Shown here one piece after another: positions 1 through 8,916 of a DNA stretch of 15,684 nucleotides; within the stretch, counting starts at the first letter, position 1; every line of letters starts with the position of its first letter. The notes beneath the pieces were generated by a model, which saw nothing but the letters and a program-made list of their open reading frames with translations, had not been told where the DNA came from and made no database searches. The DNA lies in NCBI GenBank assembly GCA_003517725.1, contig DOZZ01000051.1, forward strand, positions 1-15,684. The letters run 5' to 3'. Made by a program: the position numbers and the translations under genes. This stretch comes from Bryobacterales bacterium. GTDB taxonomy: Bacteria; Acidobacteriota; Terriglobia; Bryobacterales; Bryobacteraceae.

Positions 1-425
1 CTCAGCAGCGCGCGCGCCGCCCGCCGCCCGATCCACCGATTGGTCAGGCCCGGCATGGCGTTCGGCTCCATCACCACCACCGGCACGCGCCGCATCAGCG
101 CAGCCAGCACCGGCGGCGCCGCCACATAACCGCCCATACTGAAGACCGCATCCGGACGGCGCTTCCGAAAACGGCGGTACTGCCCCAAGGTGGCGAACAC
201 CAACTGTCCCGCGCTGGTCAGCTTGCGCACCAAACCGAGTCCCTGCATGCCGCCCGCGACAATGCGCTCCAGCTCAAACCCCGCGGCCGGTGCCAGGCGC
301 GCCTCGGCGCCGCGCGCCGTCCCCACAAACCAGACCTGGTGCCCGCGCGCGCGCAGCTCTCGCGCCACCGCAATGGATGGAATCACGTGCCCGCCAGTGC
401 CTCCGCCTGCCATCAGAAACCGCAT
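1..425 (-). CDS. murG: MurG, N-terminal part (cut by window edge)
   Basis: UDP-N-acetylglucosamine--lipid I N-acetylglucosaminyltransferase makes lipid II on the inner face of the cytoplasmic membrane. The first 141 residues are visible, read from an ATG at 425. They open with MRFLMAGGGTGGHVIPSIAV, the glycine-rich GGTGGH loop near the N terminus that is typical of MurG. Further in are SMGGYVAAPP (about residues 101-110) and EPNAMPGLTNRW (about 122-133), matching the family's GGY and E-x-NA-x-x-GLTN segments in the acceptor-binding N-terminal domain. The C-terminal UDP-GlcNAc-binding domain lies outside the window. The start is 22 nt beyond the ftsW stop. No good Shine-Dalgarno sequence is visible, so translation may depend on ftsW coupling. 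Position as last visible dcw gene after ftsW is the usual one. Confidence 0.95.
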   Translation of the reverse strand, partial: MRFLMAGGGTGGHVIPSIAVARELRARGHQVWFVGTARGAEARLAPAAGFELERIVAGGMQGLGLVRKLTSAGQLVFATLGQYRRFRKRRPDAVFSMGGYVAAPPVLAALMRRVPVVVMEPNAMPGLTNRWIGRRAARALL

Positions 426-447
426 CTAATTCGCATCAATCACAAAC

Positions 448-1593
448 CTAGCCCGCATGTTCCGAGACGTTCATCAGAATGCCCAGCGACGCCAGCGTGC
501 TCAGTAGCGAGCTGCCGCCGAAACTGATCATCGGCAGCGGAATGCCCTTGGTCGGCATCATCCCCAGCACCACGCTGATATTCATGAGCCCCTGCACCAC
601 AAGCATGGTCGTCACGCCCAGCGCCAGGTAGCGCCCGAACTCATCCGGGATCAGGACCGTCGCCCGAATGCCGCGCCAAAGAATGACGCCGAACGCCAGC
701 AGCACGCCGACCGTGCCGAACAAGCCCAACTCCTCGCCCACCACCGCGTAGATGAAATCGGTGTGCGCCTCCGGCAGGTACAGCAGCTTCTGTTTACCCA
801 TCGAAAGCCCCTGCCCCATCGGACCGCCGGCGCCCACCGCGATCTTCGACTGCTCCGATTGGTAACTGGTGTCCTTGGTGGTAAGCGAGCGCTTCAGGTA
901 TTCGCTAACGTGCGTATGCAATTTCGAGTCGACCCGGTACACGATCTTGTATTCCGGATCGATATAGCCGATGATGCGCGTCAGCCGGTAGGGCTTGGCC
1001 GCGACCGCCGCCACGCACCCCACCAGCCCGATGCCGATCGCAATCATGACGTAGCGCCAATCGAGCCCCGCCACGAAGAATACGGTCGCGGCCGACAGCA
1101 TCAGCACCACGGCCGTCCCCAAATCGGCGACCACCACGCTGACCGTCACCAACCCCACAGCCAGCAGCGCCGGCAGCAGCGTATAGCGGTTATTAATGGC
1201 CCGCGCGCGCAGAGCGATGAAATACGCCAGAAACAAGGCCAGCGCCGGTTTCGCCAGCTCCGAAGGCTGTATGCCGATGAACCCGAAGCGGATCCAGCGA
1301 TGCTGCTTAGCGTCCAGCACATACACCGCGATCAGCATCATCAGCACGATGCTCATGGCCGGAAACGCCACGGCCGGATGCTGCAGCTTGCGGTAATGCG
1401 TCATCTTCAGCGTCATCATGACGCCCACCGCAATCACCACCCAGAACAACTGGCGCGCCACGAAGTAATAGCTGTGGCCCATCTTCAGATCAGCCATCAC
1501 GCTCGATGCGCTGTACACCATCACGAGCCCGAAAAAGACCATCATGACGACGGTGGCGAACAGTATGTGATCGGTCTTCAGCTTCTGTGCCAT
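448..1593 (-). CDS. ftsW: FtsW, septal peptidoglycan glycosyltransferase (SEDS family)
   Basis: SEDS-family polymerase that links lipid II into septal glycan strands together with its partner class B PBP (the ftsI product here). The 381-residue protein is strongly hydrophobic with about ten membrane segments, from FATVVMMVFFGLVMVYSAS (12-30) to the C-terminal helix. Family signatures are GIQPSELAK (107-115), LPEAHTDFIYAVVGEELG (273-290), whose Asp279 aligns with the catalytic Asp of RodA/FtsW, and PLPMISFGGSS (352-362). One feature is unusual: between the DP at 212-213 and the YQ at 244-245 lie about 30 residues, where FtsW proteins I recall have roughly 8-12, so the large extracytoplasmic loop before the catalytic motif is enlarged. 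The ATG directly follows the murD stop (TAAATG), implying translational coupling. RodA is the alternative, but the dcw position argues for FtsW. Confidence 0.95.
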   Translation of the reverse strand: MAQKLKTDHILFATVVMMVFFGLVMVYSASSVMADLKMGHSYYFVARQLFWVVIAVGVMMTLKMTHYRKLQHPAVAFPAMSIVLMMLIAVYVLDAKQHRWIRFGFIGIQPSELAKPALALFLAYFIALRARAINNRYTLLPALLAVGLVTVSVVVADLGTAVVLMLSAATVFFVAGLDWRYVMIAIGIGLVGCVAAVAAKPYRLTRIIGYIDPEYKIVYRVDSKLHTHVSEYLKRSLTTKDTSYQSEQSKIAVGAGGPMGQGLSMGKQKLLYLPEAHTDFIYAVVGEELGLFGTVGVLLAFGVILWRGIRATVLIPDEFGRYLALGVTTMLVVQGLMNISVVLGMMPTKGIPLPMISFGGSSLLSTLASLGILMNVSEHAG

Positions 1594-2928
1594 TTACTTT
1601 GACTCCAATGCCTGCACTAAACTCTTGAACGCCCGGCCGCGAACCTCGTAGTTCTGAAACTGATCGAAGCTGGCGCAGGCCGGCGCCAGCAGCACCGTGT
1701 CGCCCGCCACCGCCCGCGACGATGCCTCGGCCACCGCTTGCTCGATCGTGCCGGCGGCAATCACCGGCGCCGCGCCTTCGATCTGCGACTGAATCTTAGG
1801 AGCCGCCGCCCCGATCAGCAGCGCCGCCCGCGCCTTAAGTTGCAGCGGCTCGCGCAACAGCGTGTAGTCGCTGCCCTTGTCCTTGCCGCCCAGAATCACC
1901 CACAGGTTGCCCGCAAACGAATCCAGCGCCTTCAACGTCGCGTCCACGCTGGTGGCCTTCGAATCGTTGTAGTAATCGACGCCCGCCACCGTGCGCACAA
2001 ATTCCAGCCGATGCTCCACGGCGCGGAAAGTTCGAATAGCCGCGGCGATCGCGTCAATCCCCGCGCCAGCCGTCAAAGCCGCCGCCGTTGCAGCCATGGC
2101 GTTCTCAAAATTGTGGCGTCCGCGGATCGGCACCTCGGCGGTCGGCAGCACCGGCTCGGAATCATAGCGAATCGTTTCGCCGTCAATCCACAGCCCGTCG
2201 ACGCGCCGCGTGCTGCTGAACCAGATCTTGCGAGCCGGCGTGATCTCGCCAAACGCGACGCAGTGCGCGTCATCCGCGTTCAGCACGGCCGTCTGCTCCG
2301 GCTTCTGCGACGCAAACAGGTTGCCCTTGGCCTTGGCGTAATTCGCCAGCGTGTAGTGCCGGTCCAGATGATTCTGCGTCACGTTCAGCCCCACCGCCAC
2401 ATCGGCGCGCAAGCTCCGCGTGGTCTCCAGCTGAAAACTCGACAGCTCCAGCACGTTCCACTGTTCAGGAAGCGAACTTCCGATCATGGCCGTGACCGGC
2501 GTCCCGATATTGCCGCCCACTTGCACCGGAATGCCGCAGCTTTCGAGAATATGGCCGGTCAACGCCGTAGTGGTGGTCTTGCCGTTGCTGCCTGTGATCC
2601 CGATCACCGGCCCCTGCAGGTAGCTCGCCGCCAGCTCCACTTCGCCGATCACGGCGACGCCGTGCTCGCGGGCGTCGTTCAAAGCCGGCAAATCCGCCGG
2701 CACGCCGGGCGAGAGCACAATCATGTCGAAATGCTGGAAGCCGCCGTCGTTCTGCGGACGAAATGGAATATTCAGGCGATGCAGCACCGGCGCGGCGAAC
2801 GGTAGATGCGCCAGTTGCCGCGTATCGGCCGCCGTCACCCGCGCGCCGTGCAACGCCAGAAACTCCACCGTCGCGACGCCGGTGCGCTCCATCCCGATCA
2901 CCAAAATTTTGCGGCCGCTGACGTTCAT
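1594..2928 (-). CDS. murD: MurD, UDP-MurNAc-L-Ala--D-Glu ligase
   Basis: Cytoplasmic ATP-dependent ligase adding D-glutamate to UDP-MurNAc-L-alanine. The 444 residues match the usual family length and show three Mur ligase domains. An N-terminal Rossmann-like part (KILVIGMERTGVA, 7-19; VLSPGVP, 71-77) binds the substrate. The central ATPase carries GSNGKTTTT (113-121), GGNIGTP (138-144), LELSSFQLE (160-168) and NHLDRH (186-191). The C-terminal domain has YYNDSKATS (319-327), ILGGKDKG (345-352) and APACASFDQF (415-424). The motif is read as QNHLDRH where E. coli has EDHMDRY; the Asn form occurs in other MurD proteins. The start ATG is separated from the mraY stop by one nucleotide (TGAtATG), consistent with coupled translation. 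Confidence 0.96.
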   Translation of the reverse strand: MNVSGRKILVIGMERTGVATVEFLALHGARVTAADTRQLAHLPFAAPVLHRLNIPFRPQNDGGFQHFDMIVLSPGVPADLPALNDAREHGVAVIGEVELAASYLQGPVIGITGSNGKTTTTALTGHILESCGIPVQVGGNIGTPVTAMIGSSLPEQWNVLELSSFQLETTRSLRADVAVGLNVTQNHLDRHYTLANYAKAKGNLFASQKPEQTAVLNADDAHCVAFGEITPARKIWFSSTRRVDGLWIDGETIRYDSEPVLPTAEVPIRGRHNFENAMAATAAALTAGAGIDAIAAAIRTFRAVEHRLEFVRTVAGVDYYNDSKATSVDATLKALDSFAGNLWVILGGKDKGSDYTLLREPLQLKARAALLIGAAAPKIQSQIEGAAPVIAAGTIEQAVAEASSRAVAGDTVLLAPACASFDQFQNYEVRGRAFKSLVQALESK

Positions 2929-2929
2929 A

Positions 2930-4063
2930 TCAACGCAACTTCAACGTGCTCAGCGCCAGCAGCGCCAGCACCAGCCCGGCAATCCAAAAGCGCACGATGA
3001 TCTTCGACTCGGTCCACCCCAGCGCTTCAAAATGATGGTGAATGGGCGCCATCTTAAAGATGCGCTTGCCCCGCAGCTTGAAGCTGCCGACCTGCAGCAC
3101 CACCGACAGCAACTCCAGCACGAACACGCCGCCGATAAACAGCAGCAGCACCTCTTGCTTAATCAGAATCGCGACCACGCCCATCGCGCCGCCCAGCGAA
3201 AGCGATCCCACGTCGCCCATGAAAATGTCCGCCGGATGCGCGTTGTACCAAAGAAATCCCAGGCTCGACCCGACCATCGAGCCGCAGAAGATCGTCAGCT
3301 CGGCCGTGCGCGGATTGCGCGCCAGTTGCAGATACTGCGCGAACTCGCGATGCCCGCCCATGTACGCCAGCACCGTCAGCGCCGCCGACGCGATCACCAT
3401 CAGCCCGATAGCCAGGCCATCCAGCCCGTCCGTCAGATTCACCGCGTTCGACGCGCCCACCACCACGAACACCACGAACAGGAAGAAGAACAGAAACGCA
3501 AACGGATACGTGTACGACGAGTGCATCAGCGAGTGGATCAGCAGGTCCGGCTGAAAGGTCTTAAAGAACGGCACGTTCATGCTGGTGGAGTAGTTGTCAT
3601 AGCGGCTCAGCACCACCAGCACCGCCGTGATAATCAGCGCGACCCACAGCTGCAGCCGGAACTTCTGGCCGCTGGTCAGGCCCAGATTGCGTTTGCGCAG
3701 CACCTTCGCGCGATCGTCGATGAAGCCGATCGCCGCGAAGCTCACCAGGCCGAACAGCGCCACCCACACGTACACATACCGCAGATCTGCCCACAACAGC
3801 GTCGGCACGATGATCGAGATGACGATCAGCACCCCGCCCATGGTCGGCGTGCCGGCTTTTTTCTGGTGCGACTTCGGTCCCTCTTCGCGAATCTGTTGCC
3901 CAATCTGAAATTCGCGCAGCCTGTTAATCAGCCAGGGGCCCAGTGCGATGCACAAAAACAGTGCCGTAAGGCTGGCGAACGCCGCGCGGAACGTGACGAA
4001 CCGGAACACCCGGAACGGGCTCACGTAGGGAAACAGTTTCTCGTAAAGAAGGTAGTAAAGCAT
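2930..4063 (-). CDS. mraY: MraY, phospho-MurNAc-pentapeptide translocase
   Basis: Integral membrane enzyme transferring phospho-MurNAc-pentapeptide from UDP to undecaprenyl phosphate, giving lipid I. The protein has 377 residues and about ten transmembrane helices. Signatures in order: QKKAGTPTMGGVLI (67-80), FIDDRAK (114-120) with the paired aspartates, NAVNLTDGLDGLA (206-218) with the catalytic-region Asp, FMGDVGSL (281-288), and PIHHHFEALGW (340-350) with the triple histidine. All of these are hallmark MraY motifs rather than WecA-type, which lacks the HHH stretch. Its ATG shares one base with the murF stop (TGATG). A rather long, polar loop lies at about 156-185 before a Phe-rich helix. 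Nothing else is unusual. Confidence 0.97.
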   Translation of the reverse strand: MLYYLLYEKLFPYVSPFRVFRFVTFRAAFASLTALFLCIALGPWLINRLREFQIGQQIREEGPKSHQKKAGTPTMGGVLIVISIIVPTLLWADLRYVYVWVALFGLVSFAAIGFIDDRAKVLRKRNLGLTSGQKFRLQLWVALIITAVLVVLSRYDNYSTSMNVPFFKTFQPDLLIHSLMHSSYTYPFAFLFFFLFVVFVVVGASNAVNLTDGLDGLAIGLMVIASAALTVLAYMGGHREFAQYLQLARNPRTAELTIFCGSMVGSSLGFLWYNAHPADIFMGDVGSLSLGGAMGVVAILIKQEVLLLFIGGVFVLELLSVVLQVGSFKLRGKRIFKMAPIHHHFEALGWTESKIIVRFWIAGLVLALLALSTLKLR

Positions 4064-5367
4064 CAGCGGTTCTCCAGCAAGGGTTCGAGCGCGCGTTCCA
4101 CCTGCACGCCGCGCGATCCTTTGAAAAGAATGGCGTCACCGCTGCGTACAAAGCCGGCCAGCACGGCGCCGGCGTCTTCGGACTTGGAAAAGAAAAACGT
4201 CTCCGGAACACCCGACCGCGAGGCCTCTTCGATTATGACGCGCGCATCCTCTCCGATGCCCACCACCACGTCGATTTTGATGGCCGCCGCATGCTGACCG
4301 ACCTCGCCATGCAGCCGCGCCGAAGCCGCGCCCAGCTCCAGCATGGAGCCCATCACCGCGATGCGGCGCTCCGCCGGCGTGGCCGCCAGCACATCCAGCA
4401 TGGAGCAAGCGGCCTCCGGATTGGAGTTGTACGAATCGTTCAAAATGGTCACGCCGTTACGCACCAGGCGCTCACCGCGCATCTTGCCTTGCGGAATGCC
4501 GCGCACCGCGTCCACCAAGCGGGCGGACGGGATGCCGAACACGTGCGCCACCGCGATGGCGGCCAGCGTATTGCGAACGCCGTGGAGCCCCGCCAGCGGC
4601 GTCTCAAAGTGAATTCCCTGGCAGTCGAAAGTCGAACCCGTCGCCGTTGCCGCAATATTTTCGGCCCGCACCGTCGCGCCATCGGCCACCCCGTACGTAA
4701 CCATTGCGCCCTTGTGAACTTTGCTCATCGCGGCCACGCGCGGGTCATCGGCATTCAACACCGCCACGCCGCTGTCCGGCAAAGCCTCGATCAGCTCGCG
4801 CTTCGCCGCGGCCACGGCATCAATCGAGTCGAAGAACTCCACGTGCGCATAGCCCACGTTAGTCACGACGCCAATCTCCGGCCGCGCCAGCCGCGCCAGC
4901 GCCGCGATCTCGCCCGCGTGGTTCATCCCCAACTCCAGCACCGCCGCCCGGCACGCATCCGGCAGCCTCAGAATCGACAGCGGCAATCCGAACTGGTTAT
5001 TAAAATTGCCCACGGTCTTGCCCACCGGCAGCGCCACCGATAACAGCTGTGCGATCGCGTCTTTGGTGGTGGTCTTGCCCGCGCTTCCCGTCACGCCGAT
5101 CACCCGTCCGCCCCACTGCTCCCGCGCGGCACTCGCGATGCGCTGCAACTCGGCCAGCGTGTCGCTCACCACGCGCAGCGGCCCCGTCGCCGGCACCGCG
5201 TGATCCACCACGGCCCCGATCGCGCCCTTCTCAAACGCCGCCGCGACGTGGTCGTGCCCGTCGTGCACGGGCCCGCGCAAAGCGAAAAACAGATCGCCCG
5301 GCGCCAGCGTGCGCGTGTCGATGCTCCAGCCCAAGACCGCTCCGATCCCGGCCACCTGCACGGTCAT
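4063..5367 (-). CDS. murF: MurF, UDP-MurNAc-tripeptide--D-Ala-D-Ala ligase
   Basis: Cytoplasmic ATP-dependent ligase that adds the D-Ala-D-Ala dipeptide, completing the pentapeptide precursor that MraY uses next. The 434-residue protein begins with the MurF-type N-terminal domain (SIDTRTLAPGDLFFAL, 15-30, a uridine-binding segment shared with MurE). It continues with the ATP-binding loop GVTGSAGKTTTK (91-102), NFNNQFGLPL (121-130), LELGMNHAGEI (144-154) and the MurF-specific DSYNSNPEAA (311-320), and ends with KGSRGVQVE (416-424). The upstream sequence TAGGAG is a clear ribosome binding site that overlaps the murE stop codon, fixing this ATG. The next gene mraY starts on the last base of the murF stop, so the two are likely coupled. 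Confidence 0.96.
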   Translation of the reverse strand: MTVQVAGIGAVLGWSIDTRTLAPGDLFFALRGPVHDGHDHVAAAFEKGAIGAVVDHAVPATGPLRVVSDTLAELQRIASAAREQWGGRVIGVTGSAGKTTTKDAIAQLLSVALPVGKTVGNFNNQFGLPLSILRLPDACRAAVLELGMNHAGEIAALARLARPEIGVVTNVGYAHVEFFDSIDAVAAAKRELIEALPDSGVAVLNADDPRVAAMSKVHKGAMVTYGVADGATVRAENIAATATGSTFDCQGIHFETPLAGLHGVRNTLAAIAVAHVFGIPSARLVDAVRGIPQGKMRGERLVRNGVTILNDSYNSNPEAACSMLDVLAATPAERRIAVMGSMLELGAASARLHGEVGQHAAAIKIDVVVGIGEDARVIIEEASRSGVPETFFFSKSEDAGAVLAGFVRSGDAILFKGSRGVQVERALEPLLENR

Positions 5368-5376
5368 CCGCGTCCG

Positions 5377-5382
5377 CTCCTA
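5377..5382 (-). promoter_or_regulatory. Ribosome binding site of murF overlapping the murE stop
   Basis: On the minus strand the murE stop TAG is the first half of TAGGAG, 9 nt before the murF ATG. Termination of murE and initiation of murF therefore use the same bases, which suggests coupling. Confidence 0.7.
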
Positions 5383-6861
5383 CTTGCGATAACCGAAACC
5401 ACGGAGCACCTCCCGCGCCATCTCCCGATCGTCAAAGTGGATGGTACGGTCCTTCAAAATCTGATACGTTTCATGACCCTTGCCGGCCAGAATCACAATG
5501 TCGCCCGGCGCCGCGGCTTCAATGGCGCGCCGAATAGCGGCGGCCCGGTCGGGCTCCACCACCAACGGGACGTCGAAGCGCCGCAAGCCCACCATCACGT
5601 CATTCATGATCTGCAGCGGATCTTCCGAGCGCGGATTGTCGCTGGTCAGAATCACCATGTCGCTGCCCTCCGCCGCCGCCTGCCCCATCAGCGGGCGCTT
5701 GGTGCGGTCGCGGTCGCCGCCGCATCCGAATACCGTAATGATGCGCCTCGGCGACAGCGCGCGGGAAACCTGAATCACGTTCTGCAGCGCGTCATCCGTA
5801 TGCGAATAATCCACCACCACGGCGAACGGCTGGCCCTCGTCGACGCGCTCATAGCGGCCCGGCACGCCCGCGCAGTTGCGCACGCCCTCGGCAATAGTTT
5901 CCGTCGCGATGCCGTAACTCAGGCCCACGCAACACGCGGCCAGAATGTTGTAGACGTTGATGCGCCCGATCAGCGGGCTCTCAATCGGCATCTTCAGCTT
6001 CTTGCCGACGCGCACATCGAACCGCAGCCCATCGAATGTCGACTGAATGTGTTTGGCTTTATAGATCGACTCCGGCCCCAGCCCGTACCAGAACACCTCG
6101 GTCTCCTTCGCCAGCTTCAGCCGCCGTCCATACGGATCGTCGGCATTGATCACGGCGAAGCGGGGCGGAGGCGAGCCAGCGCCTTCGAACAAGTGCCGCT
6201 TGGCCCCGAAGTAGCTCTCCATGGTCAGATGGAAGTCCAGATGGTCGCGCGTCAGGTTGGTGAACACGGCGGTGTGAAACTGCAAGCCGTAGACACGGCC
6301 CAGCGCCAGCGCGTGCGACGAGACTTCCATGGTCGCGTGACTGCCGCCGGCTGCGCGCAACTGGTCCAGCAGCCGCAATAGCTCGAGCGATTCGGGCGTG
6401 GTGTTGGGCGCCGGCAGCACCTCGCCGGCCAGACGATATTCAATAGTCCCGATCAGCGCCGTGGTTTTGCCCGCCGCGCGCAGGATCGAGTCGACCAGAT
6501 ACGACGTGGTGGTTTTGCCGTTCGTCCCGGTGATTCCGGTCAATCCGATGTGTTCGTCCGGCCGTCCGAATAACCTCCGCGCGGCCAAAGCCAGCGCCTG
6601 TCGGCCGTGCGTTACCTGGATCCACGGAGCTTCAAAACCCTCGGGGGCCGGTGACTCGCTGACCACCGCCGCCGCGCCCTTCTCCACCGCTTCCCGCGCG
6701 AATTCACGGCCGTCCGCGCGCGCCCCAGGGAAAGCGAAGAACACCTCGCCCGGCTCTACTTTGCGGGAATCGTAGGCGCACCCGGTCACCGCGAGGCTTG
6801 CCAACTCCGGCCCCAGCGGTTGCGTCAGCGGTGCTCCGGCGAGCAATTCAGCCAGGTTCAT
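5380..6861 (-). CDS. murE: MurE, UDP-MurNAc-L-Ala-D-Glu--meso-diaminopimelate ligase
   Basis: Adds the third stem-peptide residue to UDP-MurNAc-dipeptide. I start it at the ATG at 6861, which overlaps the ftsI stop as ATGA and gives 493 residues (MNLAELLAG...). A longer in-frame start at 6900 would bury 13 extra residues inside ftsI and is less likely. Motifs: CAYDSRKVEPGEVFFAFPG (28-46) for UDP binding, GTNGKTTTS (112-120) for ATP, the DHLDFH segment (206-211), AKRHLF (220-225) with the lysine that is carbamylated in this family, and GKGHETYQ (460-467). DNPRSEDP at 408-415 is the DNPR-type specificity motif of meso-diaminopimelate enzymes, as opposed to lysine adders. This predicts a meso-DAP cell wall, as expected for a diderm. 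Confidence 0.96.
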   Translation of the reverse strand: MNLAELLAGAPLTQPLGPELASLAVTGCAYDSRKVEPGEVFFAFPGARADGREFAREAVEKGAAAVVSESPAPEGFEAPWIQVTHGRQALALAARRLFGRPDEHIGLTGITGTNGKTTTSYLVDSILRAAGKTTALIGTIEYRLAGEVLPAPNTTPESLELLRLLDQLRAAGGSHATMEVSSHALALGRVYGLQFHTAVFTNLTRDHLDFHLTMESYFGAKRHLFEGAGSPPPRFAVINADDPYGRRLKLAKETEVFWYGLGPESIYKAKHIQSTFDGLRFDVRVGKKLKMPIESPLIGRINVYNILAACCVGLSYGIATETIAEGVRNCAGVPGRYERVDEGQPFAVVVDYSHTDDALQNVIQVSRALSPRRIITVFGCGGDRDRTKRPLMGQAAAEGSDMVILTSDNPRSEDPLQIMNDVMVGLRRFDVPLVVEPDRAAAIRRAIEAAAPGDIVILAGKGHETYQILKDRTIHFDDREMAREVLRGFGYRK

Positions 6862-8909
6862 CGGCCCAGCCGGACGCTCACATTTTGCCCCGGCCGCCAA
6901 GGCTCGCCGGGCGCCGGAGACTGGGCCCGCACCACCCCGCTGCCTTCCGCCGCTAATGTGAAACCTTCGATCGAAGCTGTTTCGAGCGCCGCGCGCAGCG
7001 TCTTGCCGCGCAGATCGGGCATCGCCGGACCTTGCGGCAATGAAGCATGGATCAGGTTCACGCCGCTCTCCGCCGGATCCGCGGCCGGCTTGGCCGATTC
7101 GTCTTCTTCCAGAATATTGCTCGATCCATCCGCCACTTCCGTGATCGCCAGATCGCTCACGTCGTCATTCGAGACCTTGGCCTTCTTGGCCTGCAGCAGC
7201 GGAACATCGTCCGGCAGATCTTTGGGAACATCCAGCAGCCGCAGCGCCTCGGTGGCGATGGCGTGAAACGCGGGCGCCGATGCCGAGCCGCCCATGCCCG
7301 AATTCCCCGACGTGCCGTTCAGCGTCACCACAATCACCAGCGCCGGGTTATTCACCGGGGCGAAGCCCATGAACGACGCGTTATAGGTCTTGGTGTAATG
7401 GTGGTTGGCCACATCAAAAATCTGCGCGGTGCCGGTCTTGCCGCCCGACGTATAGCCGCTCAGGTGCGCCGCCTTTCCCGTCCCTCGCAGCACCACGCCT
7501 TCCATCAGGTGCCGCATCGTAATGGCCGTACTGGCTTGGATCACGCGGCGCGGCGCTACGTCGGGCGTCTTCACGCCGCCCTCTTCCAGCACCAGTTTCG
7601 GCTGCACCAGAAATCCGCCGTTCGCCACCACCGAGCAGGCCCGCGCCAGTTGCACTGAAGTAGTGCTGATTTCCTGCCCCATCGAGATGGAGGCCAGCGA
7701 GGTGGTGCCCCAGCGGTTCAGCTTGCGCAGCAATCCCGGCGACTCCGCCGGCAGCGGCAGACCCGTGCGCGATCCGAACCCGAAGCGCTGCACATACTCG
7801 TACATGCGCTCCGGGCCAACCTGCGCACCGATCTCGATGGCGCCGATGTTGCTCGACTTCTCGAGCACTTCGGCCACCGTCAGCATCCCGAAGCCGCGGT
7901 GCGCTTCATGCACCACACGCCCCGGCAGCGGCAGAAATCCGTTGTGGCAATTGATCAGGGAATCGGGCCTCAGCGTGGTGGTTTCGAGCGCCGCCGACAG
8001 CGTGACCATCTTGAAAATCGAGCCTGGCTCGAACGGCACCGAAAGCCCCAGGTCACGGTGCGCCAGCTTCTGCTCCCTGGTCACCGGCGCCTGGTTCGGG
8101 TCGAACGACGGCCAGTTCGCCATCGCCAGAATCTCGCCGTTATAAGGATTGATGACGATCGCCGCGCCGGTTCGCGCGTGGTGCGCTTCGGCCGCCGTGT
8201 TCAATTCCCGCTCCACCACGAATTGGATGCGCCCGTCGATCGTCAGCTTGAGCGGCTTGCCGGCCTGCGGCGCCGTGTCCACCACCAGGTCAATGCCGCG
8301 GCGCTTCACATCCGTCAGCAGCCGCGCGGTTCCGGCGTGGCCTTCCAGTTCTTTGTCCAGGCCTTTTTCAATTCCGTCGGAGCCCTGCTCGTCCCCAAAC
8401 ACCGAGCCCACCACGTGCGACGCCACCGTGCCATCCGGATACAGGCGCCGGCTCTCCTGCTGGAACTGGATCCAGTCCAGGCGCAGCGCGTGCAGCCTTT
8501 CGCTCTCCGCGCGCGTGATCTTGCGCTTAACCCACAGGAATCCGCGGTTCTGGCTGCGGGCCGTATCGAGCCGCTTGTAAAGTTCATCGTACGGCAGCGA
8601 CAGGAACTGGCTCAGCAGCTCCGAGGCGGTGCGCACATCGGGCAGCCGCAGCGGATCGACAAACACCGAATCCACCGGAATGCTCATCGCGAGCTTTTCG
8701 CCGTTGCGGTCCACGATCGTCCCGCGCGGCGCCGGAATTTCGATCTGCTGCTCCTGCTGCCTGCGCTCGCGCGCCAGATAAACGTTGTGGTGAATTACTT
8801 GCAGCGAGACCAGCTTGGCAAGGATCGCCACGCCCCACAGTACGACGCCCAGCGCCAGCCAGGCCAAACGCTGGACTGCCTTGCGCCGTGCGTCGTCCAG
8901 ATGTTCCAC
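6858..8909 (-). CDS. ftsI: FtsI-type class B penicillin-binding protein with C-terminal PASTA domain
   Basis: Septal DD-transpeptidase that crosslinks the glycan made by FtsW. It has 683 residues, read from a GTG 7 nt after the ftsL stop. A short cytoplasmic N terminus is followed by one membrane helix (about 15-37). The PBP dimerisation domain begins near PRGTIVDRNGEKLA (61-74). The transpeptidase domain has EPGSIFK (294-300; Ser297 nucleophile, Lys300), SSN (352-354) and SGGKTGTAQ (488-496), all three active-site motifs intact. After residue 560 comes an acidic, probably disordered linker (about 575-620). A single PASTA-like domain closes the protein (about 629-683, MPDLRGKTLRAALETA then GQNVSVRL). 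E. coli FtsI lacks PASTA; the SpoVD/PBP2x type has it. The TGA stop overlaps murE as ATGA. Confidence 0.93.
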   Translation of the reverse strand: MEHLDDARRKAVQRLAWLALGVVLWGVAILAKLVSLQVIHHNVYLARERRQQEQQIEIPAPRGTIVDRNGEKLAMSIPVDSVFVDPLRLPDVRTASELLSQFLSLPYDELYKRLDTARSQNRGFLWVKRKITRAESERLHALRLDWIQFQQESRRLYPDGTVASHVVGSVFGDEQGSDGIEKGLDKELEGHAGTARLLTDVKRRGIDLVVDTAPQAGKPLKLTIDGRIQFVVERELNTAAEAHHARTGAAIVINPYNGEILAMANWPSFDPNQAPVTREQKLAHRDLGLSVPFEPGSIFKMVTLSAALETTTLRPDSLINCHNGFLPLPGRVVHEAHRGFGMLTVAEVLEKSSNIGAIEIGAQVGPERMYEYVQRFGFGSRTGLPLPAESPGLLRKLNRWGTTSLASISMGQEISTTSVQLARACSVVANGGFLVQPKLVLEEGGVKTPDVAPRRVIQASTAITMRHLMEGVVLRGTGKAAHLSGYTSGGKTGTAQIFDVANHHYTKTYNASFMGFAPVNNPALVIVVTLNGTSGNSGMGGSASAPAFHAIATEALRLLDVPKDLPDDVPLLQAKKAKVSNDDVSDLAITEVADGSSNILEEDESAKPAADPAESGVNLIHASLPQGPAMPDLRGKTLRAALETASIEGFTLAAEGSGVVRAQSPAPGEPWRPGQNVSVRLGR

Positions 8910-8916
8910 GAGGGGC

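Noticed and set aside
2359..2376. QNHLDRH in MurD where E. coli has EDHMDRY
   Set aside because: NHLDRH is a form I recall in many MurD proteins, and the His-Leu-Asp core is intact, so it is not evidence of lost activity.
2723..4297. A 524-codon open frame on the plus strand opposite mraY and murD
   Set aside because: Its translation is rich in Arg, His and Gln with no motif, the usual antisense artefact of GC-rich genes. The opposite strand encodes unmistakable MraY and MurD.
6862..6900. Longer MurE start giving 506 residues
   Set aside because: The extra 13 residues overlap the PASTA end of ftsI, while the ATG at 6861 forms a typical ATGA junction.
6858..8909. SpoVD (sporulation PBP) as an alternative name because of the PASTA domain
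   Set aside because: Position between ftsL and murE in a non-sporulating-type dcw cluster supports the vegetative septal enzyme; PASTA alone does not indicate sporulation.
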